Made by a program: the position numbers and the translations under genes. The notes below the pieces were generated by a model. It was not told the DNA's origin, did not search any database, and worked only from the letters and a program-made list of their open reading frames with translations. DNA of 64,000 bases from Bacteroidota bacterium. Lineage in GTDB: Bacteria; Bacteroidota; Bacteroidia; Chitinophagales; Saprospiraceae. Location: NCBI GenBank assembly GCA_029557915.1, contig JAKQHS010000109.1, positions 1 through 64,000 of the forward strand. Direction: 5' to 3'. Positions within the stretch are counted from its first letter, which is position 1; every line of letters begins with the position of its first letter. Shown here piece by piece: positions 9,574 through 18,477 of this stretch.

Positions 9574-10836
9574 TTAAGGGCTAAAATCCAATCCCGGTCG
9601 GAAACCTGGCTTCAGGCCGCTTAAATGCCTTTGAAGGATGTTTTGATCGGCCCGGGTCCTTACCCTGGAAAGGGCTTCAAGGAAATGTTTTTCCGCGATC
9701 CCGTCATCCAGGCCTGTATACAATTTACCCAGCAAAGTATGGTAATAGGGATTCTCCAGGAGTTTGAGCTTTTCCGCTTCTTTTATCGCCGCTTCTTTGC
9801 CCTTGATTTTGGACAAGGCAAAAACCCGGTTGAGGGCGGCAATGGGTGAAGCTTCCAGTTGCAAAAGCCGGTCATAGAGATTCAGGATATGCTCCCATTT
9901 TTCACGGCTCTCTTTTTTTACGGTATGCCAATAAGCGATGGCTGCTTCCAAATGGTATTTGCTGACCACTTCGCCCCGGGAAGCCTTGTGCAGGCATTCA
10001 ACACCCCTGGAAATCAGGGCCTGGTCCCAGAGGGTTTCATCCTGATCCTCATACAAAACCATTTCTCCGGAGGCTCCCTTCCGCGCTTTAAACCGCGAAG
10101 CATGAAAACACATGAGGGCGAGCAGGGCATGGACGGCTGGGCGGTCCGTATGCCGGTCTTCGGTCAGCAGGGAGACCAGGCGCATAGCTTCGAGACATAA
10201 TTCTTCCCTCATGACCGAATCGTGGATCTCTGAATAATACCCCTCGCTGAACAAAAGATAAAGGGTGGCGAGGACGGAGCCCAGGCGCTCATTGATTTCA
10301 TGTTCGGGCGGAAAACGGAGAGCCTCTTTCTCCGCGCACAATTTTTCCTTTGCCCGGTACAGGCGTTTGTGGATCGTTTCCTTGCTGGTCAGAAAAGCCC
10401 TGGCGATCTCGTCAATCCCGAGGCCGCACAGGATCCGCAGGGATAAGGCAATCTGGGCTTCGACCGGCAGGGAGGGCTTGCACAGGGCAAAAAGCATTTG
10501 GAGCTGGCTGTCCCGGATATTCTGGTCGGAGAGGTCAATGTCCGGGAGAAAGCGGTGATCTGCATTCCTGATCTGGGCGGGCAGGATTTTAGTGGAATAC
10601 AATTTGTTTCGCTGAATATAATTGAACGCTTTGTTTTTGGCCGTTGCATACAACCAGGCCGAGGGGTGGTCCGGTATCCCTCGATAAGGCCAGGTCTGAA
10701 GGGCCGCCAGGAAAGTATCAGCGGCTATGTCTTCAGCCGCTTCGATATGGTCCATACCGAAAGCGTTGCAAAGCACAGCCGTGATCTTCCTGAATTCGGT
10801 CCGAAAGAGATGGGGGATCAGTTCCTGGTGATCCAT
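9574..10836 (-). CDS. ECF sigma factor of the ECF42 type (DUF6596 C-terminal region)
   Basis: 420 residues, much longer than a usual ECF sigma factor. Region 2 covers about residues 1-75 (DIAADTFLAALQTW, WLYATAKNKA) and region 4 about 125-175 (RILCGLGIDEIARAFLTSKE, then HKRLYRAKEKL). The C-terminal 240 residues carry the DUF6596/TPR-like extension (LYLLFSEGYY, ALLALMCFHASR, ALNRVFALSK) that defines ECF42. It has no anti-sigma gene; ECF42 factors are instead paired with DGPF proteins, and such a gene lies 28 bases upstream on the same strand. Role: directs RNA polymerase to a small regulon; in studied actinobacteria this group has been tied to stress responses, but the signal is unknown here. 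Confidence 0.9.
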   Translation of the reverse strand: MDHQELIPHLFRTEFRKITAVLCNAFGMDHIEAAEDIAADTFLAALQTWPYRGIPDHPSAWLYATAKNKAFNYIQRNKLYSTKILPAQIRNADHRFLPDIDLSDQNIRDSQLQMLFALCKPSLPVEAQIALSLRILCGLGIDEIARAFLTSKETIHKRLYRAKEKLCAEKEALRFPPEHEINERLGSVLATLYLLFSEGYYSEIHDSVMREELCLEAMRLVSLLTEDRHTDRPAVHALLALMCFHASRFKARKGASGEMVLYEDQDETLWDQALISRGVECLHKASRGEVVSKYHLEAAIAYWHTVKKESREKWEHILNLYDRLLQLEASPIAALNRVFALSKIKGKEAAIKEAEKLKLLENPYYHTLLGKLYTGLDDGIAEKHFLEALSRVRTRADQNILQRHLSGLKPGFRPGLDFSP

Positions 10837-10864
10837 CTGGTAAAATTATCCGGAAAAGGCGCTT

Positions 10865-11218
10865 TTAATGTATTCCATCCCTCCGGGCAATTTTTCTGAC
10901 CTCCACCGTATTGCCCTCGCCCTGCAGCACCGGGCTGCCTTTGGCAAAGTCCACCGCTTCTTCGGCCGATTCGGCCCTGACCATAATATAGCCCCCGATG
11001 GTTTCCTTGATATCCCCAAACGGGCCATTGGTCACCATATTGTTGTACCCGACCACGCGGGCATCCTCAAAGAGCAGGCCGTTGCCGCCCACAAACTTTC
11101 CTTTAGCGGTGATGCCGCTGATCCAGTCCATGGTCTGTTTCATCCAGATTTCCATTTGTTCCGGTGAAGCCAGTTTCTGGCCATCCTGGTGCCTGAAGAT
11201 TAACATAAACTCGTCCAT
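10865..11218 (-). CDS. DGPF/YCII-related domain protein, ECF42 partner
   Basis: 117 residues. MDEFMLIFRHQDG at the start and TNGPFGDIKETIGGY in the middle are hallmarks of the YCII-related DGPF family (the family signature reads DGPF/A-x-x-KE; here NGPFGDIKE). The fold is a small ferredoxin-like alpha/beta domain, cytoplasmic. It is the first gene of a two-gene unit with the ECF42 sigma factor 28 bases downstream, the conserved arrangement for this sigma group. Its biochemical role is not established; it may modulate the sigma factor or be its target. Confidence 0.88.
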   Translation of the reverse strand: MDEFMLIFRHQDGQKLASPEQMEIWMKQTMDWISGITAKGKFVGGNGLLFEDARVVGYNNMVTNGPFGDIKETIGGYIMVRAESAEEAVDFAKGSPVLQGEGNTVEVRKIARRDGIH

Positions 11219-11526
11219 TTTTTAAAAATTTTAGGTGAATGAATATCGCAATTACCTGTATAAGACAATCGGGTTGGCGTAAATGGGACATTCAGGAGCA
11301 GCCCGGAATTTAATCAGACGGAGGATATAAACCATAGATTCAATGGACGGTATAGGGTTAATGGCCTCCTGATTAAGGAACCCGACGGCGTCTGGTTCGT
11401 CCCTTGGTCCACTTGGTGTGTCCTAGATAACTAAATGCCAAACAATTGGTAATCAATAATTTAATTTCTAATCACCACAAAGGCTTCTTATGCCCGATTT
11501 TTACCAAAGTTATCTTTCCTGACGTT
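11219..11526. other. Intergenic leader region of the DGPF/sigma unit
   Basis: About 300 bases with no gene that I can support. The left end must carry the promoter for the leftward DGPF-sigma pair; I do not find a clean TAnnTTTG element. The right end runs into the hairpin repeat cluster. Confidence 0.4.
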
Positions 11527-11841
11527 GCAGTTCACCCAACTGCTGCACACTCCGTGGGCAACACATAGTGTCCTGGTGGGAAACCTCTTAAAGCATCGAA
11601 GATGCTCCACGTTTTTAATACTCATTCAAAGCAAAACCCCGGCTTCGGAGAAGCCCAACATCTTCGAACATCAATATTATAAGGTCTCACCGGAAACTCC
11701 ACCCAAGCTATGGCCACCTCTCTCACCTTTATCGAAAAAAAATGAATGAAAATTTTAGTATTCGGACTGCAATGGTTGGGCTTCTCCGAAGCCATTGTTT
11801 TGTTCTTATTTTTTACCAATAAGGTCATGCATCTCCGATGC
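11527..11841. repeat. Inverted pair of double-hairpin elements
   Basis: Five hairpins lie here. 11527-11543 has a 6-bp stem and 5-base loop. 11592-11606 (agcatc-gaa-gatgct) and 11641-11655 (ggcttc-gga-gaagcc) have perfect 6-bp stems with 3-base loops, 34 bases apart. On the opposite strand the same arrangement recurs: 11829-11841 (gcatc-gga-gatgc) and 11779-11793 (ggcttc-gga-gaagcc), 35 bases apart. The 19-base arm at 11641-11659 is repeated exactly in inverted orientation at 11775-11793. Short frames over this stretch have no protein-like content. Confidence 0.8.
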
Positions 11842-11904
11842 CGGAATAAACAGTAGGAATTAATCCTTGCTCCAATATGCGCCTTGCCGTGGGCTATCGC
11901 TGGG

Positions 11905-12720
11905 CTACCCGAGGGCCACATCCAGAAACATCATGGCCGCAAAGCCCAGCATGGCCCCGATCGTGGAATAATCGGTTTCTTCTCCGGTTTGTGATTCGGG
12001 AATGATCTGTTCGATGACTACAAAGATCATGGCCCCAGCGGCAAATGCAAGGGCATAGGGCAATACCGGCGCTACCTGGCTTACCAACCAGGCGCCCAGT
12101 ACGCCCGCCACAGGCTCCACCATTCCGGACATCTGGCCGTAAAAAAATGCCTTGCGCCTTGAAAACCCTTCCCGTCTCAGGGGAATGCTCACTGCCGCCC
12201 CTTCCGGAAAATTCTGCAAGCCTATTCCAATCGCCAGGGTAAGGGCTCCGGTCAGGGCTTCCGGCGAAGTATAGCTGTATAAAGCGCCAAAAGCCACTCC
12301 CACAGCCAGCCCTTCGGGAATATTGTGAAGGGTGATGGCGGCAATCAACAATACGCTGCGCTGCCAGGATGTTTTCACCCCTTCCGCCTTGTCCATGGTC
12401 CGGCTCCAGTGTACATGGGGAAGGGTTTTGTCCATGACCAGTAAAAAAGCTCCGCCCGATAAAAAACCAATAATGGCCGGGATCCAGGAAACCTGTCCGC
12501 GCGATTCGGCTATTTCTATGGCAGGTTTCAACAAAGACCAAAAACTGGCGGCGATCATCACCCCGGCTGAAAAACCCAGCATGGAATTCAACAATTTTCT
12601 GTGAGCCGTTTTAAAAAAGAATACCATGGCCGAGCCGGAAGCCGTCACCAGCCAGGTAAAAAGGGTGGCCAGCAAAGCAAGCCAAAGGGGATCGTATTTC
12701 AAAAGCCTTTCAAAATCCAT
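11905..12720 (-). CDS. ZIP-family divalent metal transporter
   Basis: 271 residues from the ATG at 12720; an upstream frame extension to 12774 would add 18 residues of non-family sequence, so the inner start is used. It has about eight membrane segments. The metal path is marked by HNIPEG at about 132-137 and QNFPEG at about 169-174, the paired motifs of ZIP/GufA transporters; a His-containing loop (LPHVHW) lies between membrane segments 3 and 4. Role: import of zinc, iron or another divalent cation across the inner membrane. It is divergent from the metallophosphoesterase gene, with a 97-base gap filled largely by a tandem repeat. Confidence 0.92.
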   Translation of the reverse strand: MDFERLLKYDPLWLALLATLFTWLVTASGSAMVFFFKTAHRKLLNSMLGFSAGVMIAASFWSLLKPAIEIAESRGQVSWIPAIIGFLSGGAFLLVMDKTLPHVHWSRTMDKAEGVKTSWQRSVLLIAAITLHNIPEGLAVGVAFGALYSYTSPEALTGALTLAIGIGLQNFPEGAAVSIPLRREGFSRRKAFFYGQMSGMVEPVAGVLGAWLVSQVAPVLPYALAFAAGAMIFVVIEQIIPESQTGEETDYSTIGAMLGFAAMMFLDVALG

Positions 12721-12768
12721 GCGGAGAAATAAAGATAAAAAGCCGGCCCGAAGTACAGACCTCGCACT

Positions 12769-12806
12769 CCTCAATCCTCAATCCTCAATCCTCAATCCTC
12801 AATCCT
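12769..12806. repeat. Short tandem repeat, period 7 (cctcaat)
   Basis: Five perfect or near-perfect copies of the heptamer cctcaat between the divergent ZIP and metallophosphoesterase genes. TATCTTTA follows directly at 12806-12813, one base from the TAnnTTTG -7 consensus and only a few bases before the ATG at 12818. Confidence 0.85.
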
Positions 12807-12817
12807 ATCTTTACCCC

Positions 12818-13636
12818 ATGAAACGACGTGACTTTTTCAAAACCGCTTCCCCCATGGTTCTTCTTTTGGCAAATGGGCAGATTACGGAAGCGGGCAGACT
12901 TGGTCTGGAATCCATGGACCGGCGAAAGCCCATCCTTCGTTTTGCAGTGGCTTCAGATGGCCACTATGGGCAGCCGGATACCCCTTACCAGGAATATTTC
13001 ACCACCCTGGTCAACCGGATCAATGAGGAACATGCCCGGCGGAAATTCGCTTTTGCAGTGATCAACGGTGATATCATCCATGATGACAAGTCCTTCTGTC
13101 CGGCAGCCAAGGCGGCCCTGGACCGTTTGCATCTTAAATATTATGTGAGCCAGGGCAACCACGATATGCTCACCCCGGAGGAATGGCAAGCCAACTGGCA
13201 GATGCCCATAAATCTGGACTTTAAGATCAAAAAGTCCAGTTTCCTCATCGCCAGTACCTCCAATGCCCAGGGCACCTATCTCTGCCCCGACCTGGCTTGG
13301 ATGAAAGACCGGTTGGAAGCCCATCGCCGCCAGGACCGGGTTTTTGTTTTCATTCACATCAATCCTGCCAAGCTCACCCGTCATGCCGTGGATTGCCCGC
13401 AACTCTACGAATTGTTTGACCGCTACCCCAATGTCAAAGCCGTATTCAACGGCCACGACCACGATGAGGAGGGGATCAAAATGAAGGGAAAAATTCCTTT
13501 TGTTTTCGATGCTCATTTCGGCGGATCCTGGGGCACGGAATACCGGGGTTTCCGGGTGGTGGAAGTGCTCCGGGACGGGACCATCGCCACCTATATCCTG
13601 AATCCCGTGGACCGGATCCAGGAAGGGGTACTCTGA
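12818..13636 (+). CDS. Exported calcineurin-like metallophosphoesterase
   Basis: 272 residues from the ATG at 12818; the frame is open further upstream through the heptamer repeat, but that part is not protein-like. The N-terminus MKRRDFFKTASPMVLLL looks like a Tat signal. All metallophosphoesterase motifs are present in order: SDGHYG (D-x-H), INGDIIHDD (GD), SQGNHD (GNHD), FIHINP, and NGHDHDEEG (GHDH), which bind two metal ions. It probably hydrolyses phosphomono- or phosphodiesters in the periplasm. The next gene on the strand starts 88 bases downstream. Confidence 0.9.
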   Translation: MKRRDFFKTASPMVLLLANGQITEAGRLGLESMDRRKPILRFAVASDGHYGQPDTPYQEYFTTLVNRINEEHARRKFAFAVINGDIIHDDKSFCPAAKAALDRLHLKYYVSQGNHDMLTPEEWQANWQMPINLDFKIKKSSFLIASTSNAQGTYLCPDLAWMKDRLEAHRRQDRVFVFIHINPAKLTRHAVDCPQLYELFDRYPNVKAVFNGHDHDEEGIKMKGKIPFVFDAHFGGSWGTEYRGFRVVEVLRDGTIATYILNPVDRIQEGVL

Positions 13637-13724
13637 GAGAAACCATCTTTTTTGTAAGTACGCAAAGTAAACCAAGACTGGATTTATTTGTTTAAAGCCT
13701 GACTTTGAACATCTTTTTCATTTC

Positions 13725-14423
13725 ATGGTTAATTACCTGGTAGTCGGTGCCTCCTCCGGAATAGGACAACATCTGGCTCATGATCTCGCGGAAGCCGGCC
13801 ACCGGGTCTATGGAACCTGGTTCAGCCATCCCGTGGTGACGTTCGGCCCCTTCATTCAGTATCACCCTTTGAATGTCCTGGATGACACGGTCTCTCTGGA
13901 TTTTCTCCCCGAATCCCTGAATGGCCTGGTCTATTGTCCTGGGAGCATCAAACTGAGGCCTTTTGAAAAACTGAAGACGGCAGATTTTATTTCGGATTAC
14001 CAGTTGCAAACGATCGGTGCGGTAAAAATCATCCAGGCGGCCTTGCCGAAACTGAAACAATCCGGAAATGCATCGGTCGTGCTGTTTTCCACCCTGGCTG
14101 TACAGTTAGGATTGAATTTTCATTCCCTGGTAGCTTCTTCCAAGGGTGCGGTCGAAGGGCTGGTCCGGTCACTGGCTGCTGAATATGCCCCAAAGATCCG
14201 GTTCAACGCCATAGCCCCTTCCCTCACAGACACCCCGCTGGCAAGCCCTTTTCTGGATACCGAACACAAGCGGGAAATAAATGCTCAAAAACATCCCTTG
14301 AAAAGAATAGGAAATACCGCAGATATGGCAAACATGGCCACTTTCCTGCTTTCAGAAAAAGCCACCTGGATCACCGGTCAGGTTTTTCATGTAGACGGAG
14401 GACTTTCGACAATCCGGACCTGA
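13725..14423 (+). CDS. Short-chain dehydrogenase/reductase
   Basis: 232 residues. The Rossmann nucleotide-binding motif is VGASSGIGQ at about residues 7-15, and the C-terminal GQVFHVDGG signature is typical of SDR enzymes. The catalytic Tyr-x-x-x-Lys position of classical SDRs reads SLVASSKGAVEG here, so the Tyr is replaced (S-S-K), which departs from the canonical active site; activity may be altered. NAD(P)-dependent oxidoreduction of a small carbonyl or alcohol is the likely role. The next gene begins 3 bases after the stop, so the two form an operon. Confidence 0.85.
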   Translation: MVNYLVVGASSGIGQHLAHDLAEAGHRVYGTWFSHPVVTFGPFIQYHPLNVLDDTVSLDFLPESLNGLVYCPGSIKLRPFEKLKTADFISDYQLQTIGAVKIIQAALPKLKQSGNASVVLFSTLAVQLGLNFHSLVASSKGAVEGLVRSLAAEYAPKIRFNAIAPSLTDTPLASPFLDTEHKREINAQKHPLKRIGNTADMANMATFLLSEKATWITGQVFHVDGGLSTIRT

Positions 14424-14426
14424 TTT

Positions 14427-15845
14427 ATGAAGATCCTACTGACCGGGGTCACCGGATATATTGCACACCGACTGCTTCCGGTCCTGTTGCAGCAGGGCCA
14501 CCAGGTTATTTGTTGCGTAAGGGATAAAAACCGTTTTGTTGCGGATGGGTCCCAAAACCTGGGCGTCGTGGAAGTTGATTTTTTGGATAAAAAGACCCTG
14601 AACCGCATCCCGGAGGATGTGGATGCCGCCTTTTACCTGATCCACTCCATGTCGGCCGGATCAGGGGATTTTGAATCGATGGAAATCGCTTGCGCCCGGA
14701 ATTTCAGGGAAAGGCTCGAAGAGACCGGGGTGAAGCAGGTGGTTTATCTGAGCGGGATCGTCAATGAAACGGAACTGTCCAAACACCTGGCTTCAAGAAA
14801 AAAAGTGGAAGACATCCTTTCCGGAGCCCGTTTTGCACTCACTACACTGAGAGCGGGTATCATTGTGGGTTCCGGCAGCGCCTCTTTTGAAATCATCCGC
14901 GACCTGGTCGAAAAATTACCGGTCATGGTGGCCCCCCGCTGGCTCAATACCCGATGCCAGCCCATCGCCATCAGAAATGTACTTGAATTCCTGAGTGGGG
15001 TCATAGGCAAACCTCAAACCTACAATAAGAGTTATGATATTGGCGGCCCGGATATCCTGAGCTATAAGGAAATGTTGCTTCGGTTTGCCAAAATAAGAGG
15101 CCTGAAAAGGCGAATCTGGGTGATCCCGGTGCTTTCCCCCCGGATCTCCTCTTACTGGTTGTATTTTGTGACCGCCACTTCATTTGCTCTTGCCAAAAAC
15201 CTGGTCGACAGCATGAAGGTGGAAGTGATATGCAAAGAAAATGACCTGGCCTCCCTATTGGGAATCCAATGGATCGACTACGATACTTCCATCCGGCTGG
15301 CCCTGGACAAGATTGAACAAAACCAGGTCTTGTCCAGTTGGAAAGATGCCCAGACCAGCGAACTCCTTAACAAAGGCATTTCACATCTCATCGAGGTCCC
15401 TGTACATGGATGTTTCATAGACCGGCGCAAAATCAAGATCAACGACGTCCGGCATACCCTGGATAAAATCTGGTCTATTGGAGGAAGAAGAGGCTGGTAT
15501 TTTGGCGACTGGCTTTGGCAAATCCGCGGTATTGTTGATCAATTGGTTGGCGGGGTCGGCATGCGCAGGGGACGGAAAAGCGAGACCGGGATATCAGCCG
15601 GGGACGCGCTGGATTTCTGGCGTGTTTTATATGCCGATAAGGAAGAAAAAAGATTGCTGCTCTACGCGGAAATGAAATTGCCGGGCGAAGCCTGGCTTGA
15701 ATTTAAAATTGACCGGGAAAATATACTGCGTCTCACGGCGACGTTCAGGCCCCTGGGAGTCTGGGGAAGGCTGTACTGGTATGCGGTACTGCCTTTTCAT
15801 GGTTATATTTTTAAAGGGATGATCCGGAAACTTGCAGCGGTTTAA
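14427..15845 (+). CDS. NAD(P)H-binding atypical SDR with DUF2867 C-terminal domain
   Basis: 472 residues, two domains. Residues 1-290 form an atypical SDR (Rossmann) domain: LLTGVTGYIAHRLLP is the nucleotide-binding loop, and YLIHSMSAG and VYLSGIVN follow. Residues about 325-472 match DUF2867 (GWYFGDWLWQIRGIVDQLVG, then GDALDFWRV and HGYIFKGMIRK). The fusion is a known architecture in many bacteria with no firm function; it is related to the NmrA/complex I NDUFA9-like group. It directly follows the SDR gene (3-base gap), which suggests a shared pathway or stress response. Confidence 0.88.
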   Translation: MKILLTGVTGYIAHRLLPVLLQQGHQVICCVRDKNRFVADGSQNLGVVEVDFLDKKTLNRIPEDVDAAFYLIHSMSAGSGDFESMEIACARNFRERLEETGVKQVVYLSGIVNETELSKHLASRKKVEDILSGARFALTTLRAGIIVGSGSASFEIIRDLVEKLPVMVAPRWLNTRCQPIAIRNVLEFLSGVIGKPQTYNKSYDIGGPDILSYKEMLLRFAKIRGLKRRIWVIPVLSPRISSYWLYFVTATSFALAKNLVDSMKVEVICKENDLASLLGIQWIDYDTSIRLALDKIEQNQVLSSWKDAQTSELLNKGISHLIEVPVHGCFIDRRKIKINDVRHTLDKIWSIGGRRGWYFGDWLWQIRGIVDQLVGGVGMRRGRKSETGISAGDALDFWRVLYADKEEKRLLLYAEMKLPGEAWLEFKIDRENILRLTATFRPLGVWGRLYWYAVLPFHGYIFKGMIRKLAAV

Positions 15846-15953
15846 TTACCCTTTGGCGGTCATAGCGCCTCATTTCGCATAAGGGTTCTGGCAACCATGA
15901 CGTAGATTTGAGGGCATTGGCAGGTTATCCAGCCTGCCACCCATTCATTGAGC

Positions 15954-18443
15954 ATGAAAAAGTTAGCCAGGCTTAAAACGGGCTTGAGTTCAGAACAGGT
16001 CGTTGCGAGCCGCAGTGCGCACGGCAGCAACCGCCTCCAGCTCCAGGAAGACCGGGTATTCTGGCATGTCCTGCGATCCGTGGTCCTGGAACCCATGTTT
16101 GTCCTGCTCGCGGCAGCCTGCTCGGTTTATTTCATTCTTGCGGAATATACGGAAGGCGTGATCATGCTGGTGGCCATCCTTTTTGTCTCGGGCATTTCTT
16201 TCTTCCAGGAATACCGCAGCCGGCGGGCCATCCGGGCCCTGAAGGAATTATCTGCCGGGCAAGCCAAGGTACTCCGCAACGGGGTTGAAATCAAAGTGGA
16301 TTTGGAAGAAATCGTGGTGGGGGACGTCGTCCTTTTGCAGGAAGGTGAAATCGTGCCTGCGGATGCCCGGATCCTGGCTTCCAATGATTTTTCCCTTAAT
16401 GAATCCATCCTGACAGGAGAGGCTTTTGCCGTATCCAAAAACGCCTACGACCAAAACCAGGTTTTCCGGGGCACCCTGGTCACCAGCGGCAGCGCCTGGA
16501 TCGAGGTCACGGAGGTGGGCCTCAACACCCAATTCGGGAAGATCGGGCTTTCCCTCAAGGAAATTTCCGTGATCCAGACTCCCCTCCAGGTTCAGATCCG
16601 GCATTTTGTTCGTTCCATGGTCTGGATCGGATCGGCGGCTTTTGTGATCGTAGTCGTATTCAATTATCTGCAATCCGGCGATATCACTCATGCTTTTTTG
16701 CAGGGTTTGACCCTGGCGATGAGCATCCTTCCGGAAGAAATCCCGGTGGCTTTCAGCACTTTTCAGGCCCTGGGGGCTTTCCGCCTCTTAAAGCAAAAAA
16801 TCGTTGTCAAACAACCCCAATACGTGGAAACCCTGGGCTCTGCTACGGTGATTGCCGTTGATAAAACGGGCACCCTGACCCAGAATAAAATGGAGTTTGG
16901 ATACCTCTATGATGCCCCCTCCGGCCTTTCCATCCGGTGCGATGAAAAAAGCCCTTTGCCGCTCCGGCTGATCGAATATGCTATGTGGGCCAGCGAAACC
17001 CAGCCCTTTGACCCCATGGAAATCACCATCCACGACTGGTACGGCCGCAAGGCCCCGGTGGATCTCCGGTCACAGCACAGCCAGGTCCATGAATATCCCA
17101 TCGGGGGCATACCTCCCATCATGACCCATGTCTTCCAAAACCATAAAGGAGAAACCATTATTGCCGCAAAGGGAGCGCCCGAAGGCATCTTGCGACAAAG
17201 CAGGATGACGATGAATGAACTGTTGAAAGCAGAACAACAGGCCCTGGATTATGCATCCATGGGTTACCGCGTGCTGGGGGTGGGCAAAGGAAGCTGGGAA
17301 GGAAAAGTATGGCCGGTTTCCCAGGAGTCGTTCAAGTTTGAGTTTTTGGGCCTCATCGCTTTCCAGGACCCTCCCAAGCCCTCCATTTCCCAAACGCTCA
17401 AGGCCTTTGAGGATGCCGGGATCCAGGTCAAAATGATCACCGGGGACTATGCCGAAACCGCTTTGGCCATAGCAAGCCAGGTCCATTTCAGGCACAACGG
17501 GAAAATACTCAGCGGCAACGAAATCATGGATCTCCGTGAAGAAGAACTGAAGGAAAAAGTAAAGGATGTAAATCTTTATGCCAGGATGTTTCCCGAGGCG
17601 AAACTGAAGGTGATCGAGGCGCTGAAAGCCGGTGGCGAAGTGGTGGCCATGACCGGCGACGGGGTCAATGACGGGCCCGCCCTGAAGGCGGCCCATATCG
17701 GTATAGCGATGGGAAAACGGGGCAGCGAGGTGGCCAAAAACGCCGCTTCCCTGATCCTCACGGATGATGACCTGGCCCATATGACGGATGCGGTGGCGCT
17801 GGGCAGGAGAATTTTCAGCAACCTGGAAAAGGCCATCCGGTATATCGTCTCCATCCACATCCCGATCATCCTGATCGTCACCCTGCCGCTCATCCTGTCC
17901 TGGGCATTCACCGACCTGTTCTCACCCGTGCACGTCATTTTCCTTGAATTGCTGATGGGACCCACCTGCTCCATCATCTATGAAAACGAACCCATGGAAC
18001 CAGGCACGATGCAACGCCCCCCCGTGAGAACAGGCCGGGTTTTTTTATCCTTCCGGCACCTTGCACTCAGCATCTTCCAGGGGCTGGCCATCACCGCGGG
18101 CTGCCTGGGGATCGGATACTATTATATGCAGGCAGGCCATGATGAGACGACCGTCCGCACGGTCATATTCATCACCCTTTTATTCAGCAATATTTTCCTT
18201 ACCCTGGTCAACCGCTCTTTTTATTATTCGGTTTTCAGAACCCTGCTTTATAAAAATTCATTGGTTCCCCTCATCCTGTTCATTACCTTATTGTTTATCC
18301 TGGCCTTCCTGTATATGCCTTTCATGCAACAATGGTTCCGGTTGCATACCCTGTCCTTAAACAGTGTTGGGCAGTGCATCGCTGTGGCCCTGGTTTCCGT
18401 ATTGTGGATAGAGCTCTGGAAATGGGGTAAAAGGAAGGGGTGA
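15954..18443 (+). CDS. P2-type cation-transporting P-type ATPase
   Basis: 829 residues from the ATG at 15954; a TTG two codons upstream is possible but less likely. The order of parts is complete: N-terminal cation-ATPase domain (LSSEQVVASRSAHGSNRL), actuator domain with LTGEAFAVSK, membrane segment 4 with SILPEEIPVAF, phosphorylation motif DKTGTLTQNK (Asp at about 303), nucleotide-binding domain (KGAPEGILR), hinge motif TGDGVNDGPALKAAH (about 567), and a C-terminal membrane bundle. It is a P2-type pump, closest in layout to Ca2+ ATPases, but the ion-site motif is PEEIP rather than PEGLP, so the ion should be left open. It acts in the inner membrane. Its stop codon lies inside the first arm of the terminator palindrome that follows. 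Confidence 0.92.
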   Translation: MKKLARLKTGLSSEQVVASRSAHGSNRLQLQEDRVFWHVLRSVVLEPMFVLLAAACSVYFILAEYTEGVIMLVAILFVSGISFFQEYRSRRAIRALKELSAGQAKVLRNGVEIKVDLEEIVVGDVVLLQEGEIVPADARILASNDFSLNESILTGEAFAVSKNAYDQNQVFRGTLVTSGSAWIEVTEVGLNTQFGKIGLSLKEISVIQTPLQVQIRHFVRSMVWIGSAAFVIVVVFNYLQSGDITHAFLQGLTLAMSILPEEIPVAFSTFQALGAFRLLKQKIVVKQPQYVETLGSATVIAVDKTGTLTQNKMEFGYLYDAPSGLSIRCDEKSPLPLRLIEYAMWASETQPFDPMEITIHDWYGRKAPVDLRSQHSQVHEYPIGGIPPIMTHVFQNHKGETIIAAKGAPEGILRQSRMTMNELLKAEQQALDYASMGYRVLGVGKGSWEGKVWPVSQESFKFEFLGLIAFQDPPKPSISQTLKAFEDAGIQVKMITGDYAETALAIASQVHFRHNGKILSGNEIMDLREEELKEKVKDVNLYARMFPEAKLKVIEALKAGGEVVAMTGDGVNDGPALKAAHIGIAMGKRGSEVAKNAASLILTDDDLAHMTDAVALGRRIFSNLEKAIRYIVSIHIPIILIVTLPLILSWAFTDLFSPVHVIFLELLMGPTCSIIYENEPMEPGTMQRPPVRTGRVFLSFRHLALSIFQGLAITAGCLGIGYYYMQAGHDETTVRTVIFITLLFSNIFLTLVNRSFYYSVFRTLLYKNSLVPLILFITLLFILAFLYMPFMQQWFRLHTLSLNSVGQCIAVALVSVLWIELWKWGKRKG

Positions 18444-18472
18444 TATGCCAAATTTTAAAAATTTGGCATATC
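18442..18472. terminator. Bidirectional terminator between convergent genes
   Basis: A perfect 15-bp inverted repeat centred on 18457 with A/T-rich arms ends, lying between the convergent P-type ATPase (stop at 18443) and the leftward hypothetical gene (stop at 18478). Its stem gatatgccaaat/atttggcatatc with the central T and A runs fits a terminator read from both sides. Confidence 0.75.
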
Positions 18473-18477
18473 TGCAT

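Noticed and set aside
11525..11921. Two short frames in the gap before the ZIP gene
   Set aside because: They run through the hairpin repeats and have no protein-like sequence or promoter.
12626..12817. 64-codon upstream extension of the metallophosphoesterase
   Set aside because: It overlaps the divergent ZIP gene and a heptamer repeat, and the Tat-like signal starts at 12818.
17070..17858. 262-residue frame opposite the P-type ATPase
   Set aside because: Antisense to the conserved ATPase core; no recognisable protein content.
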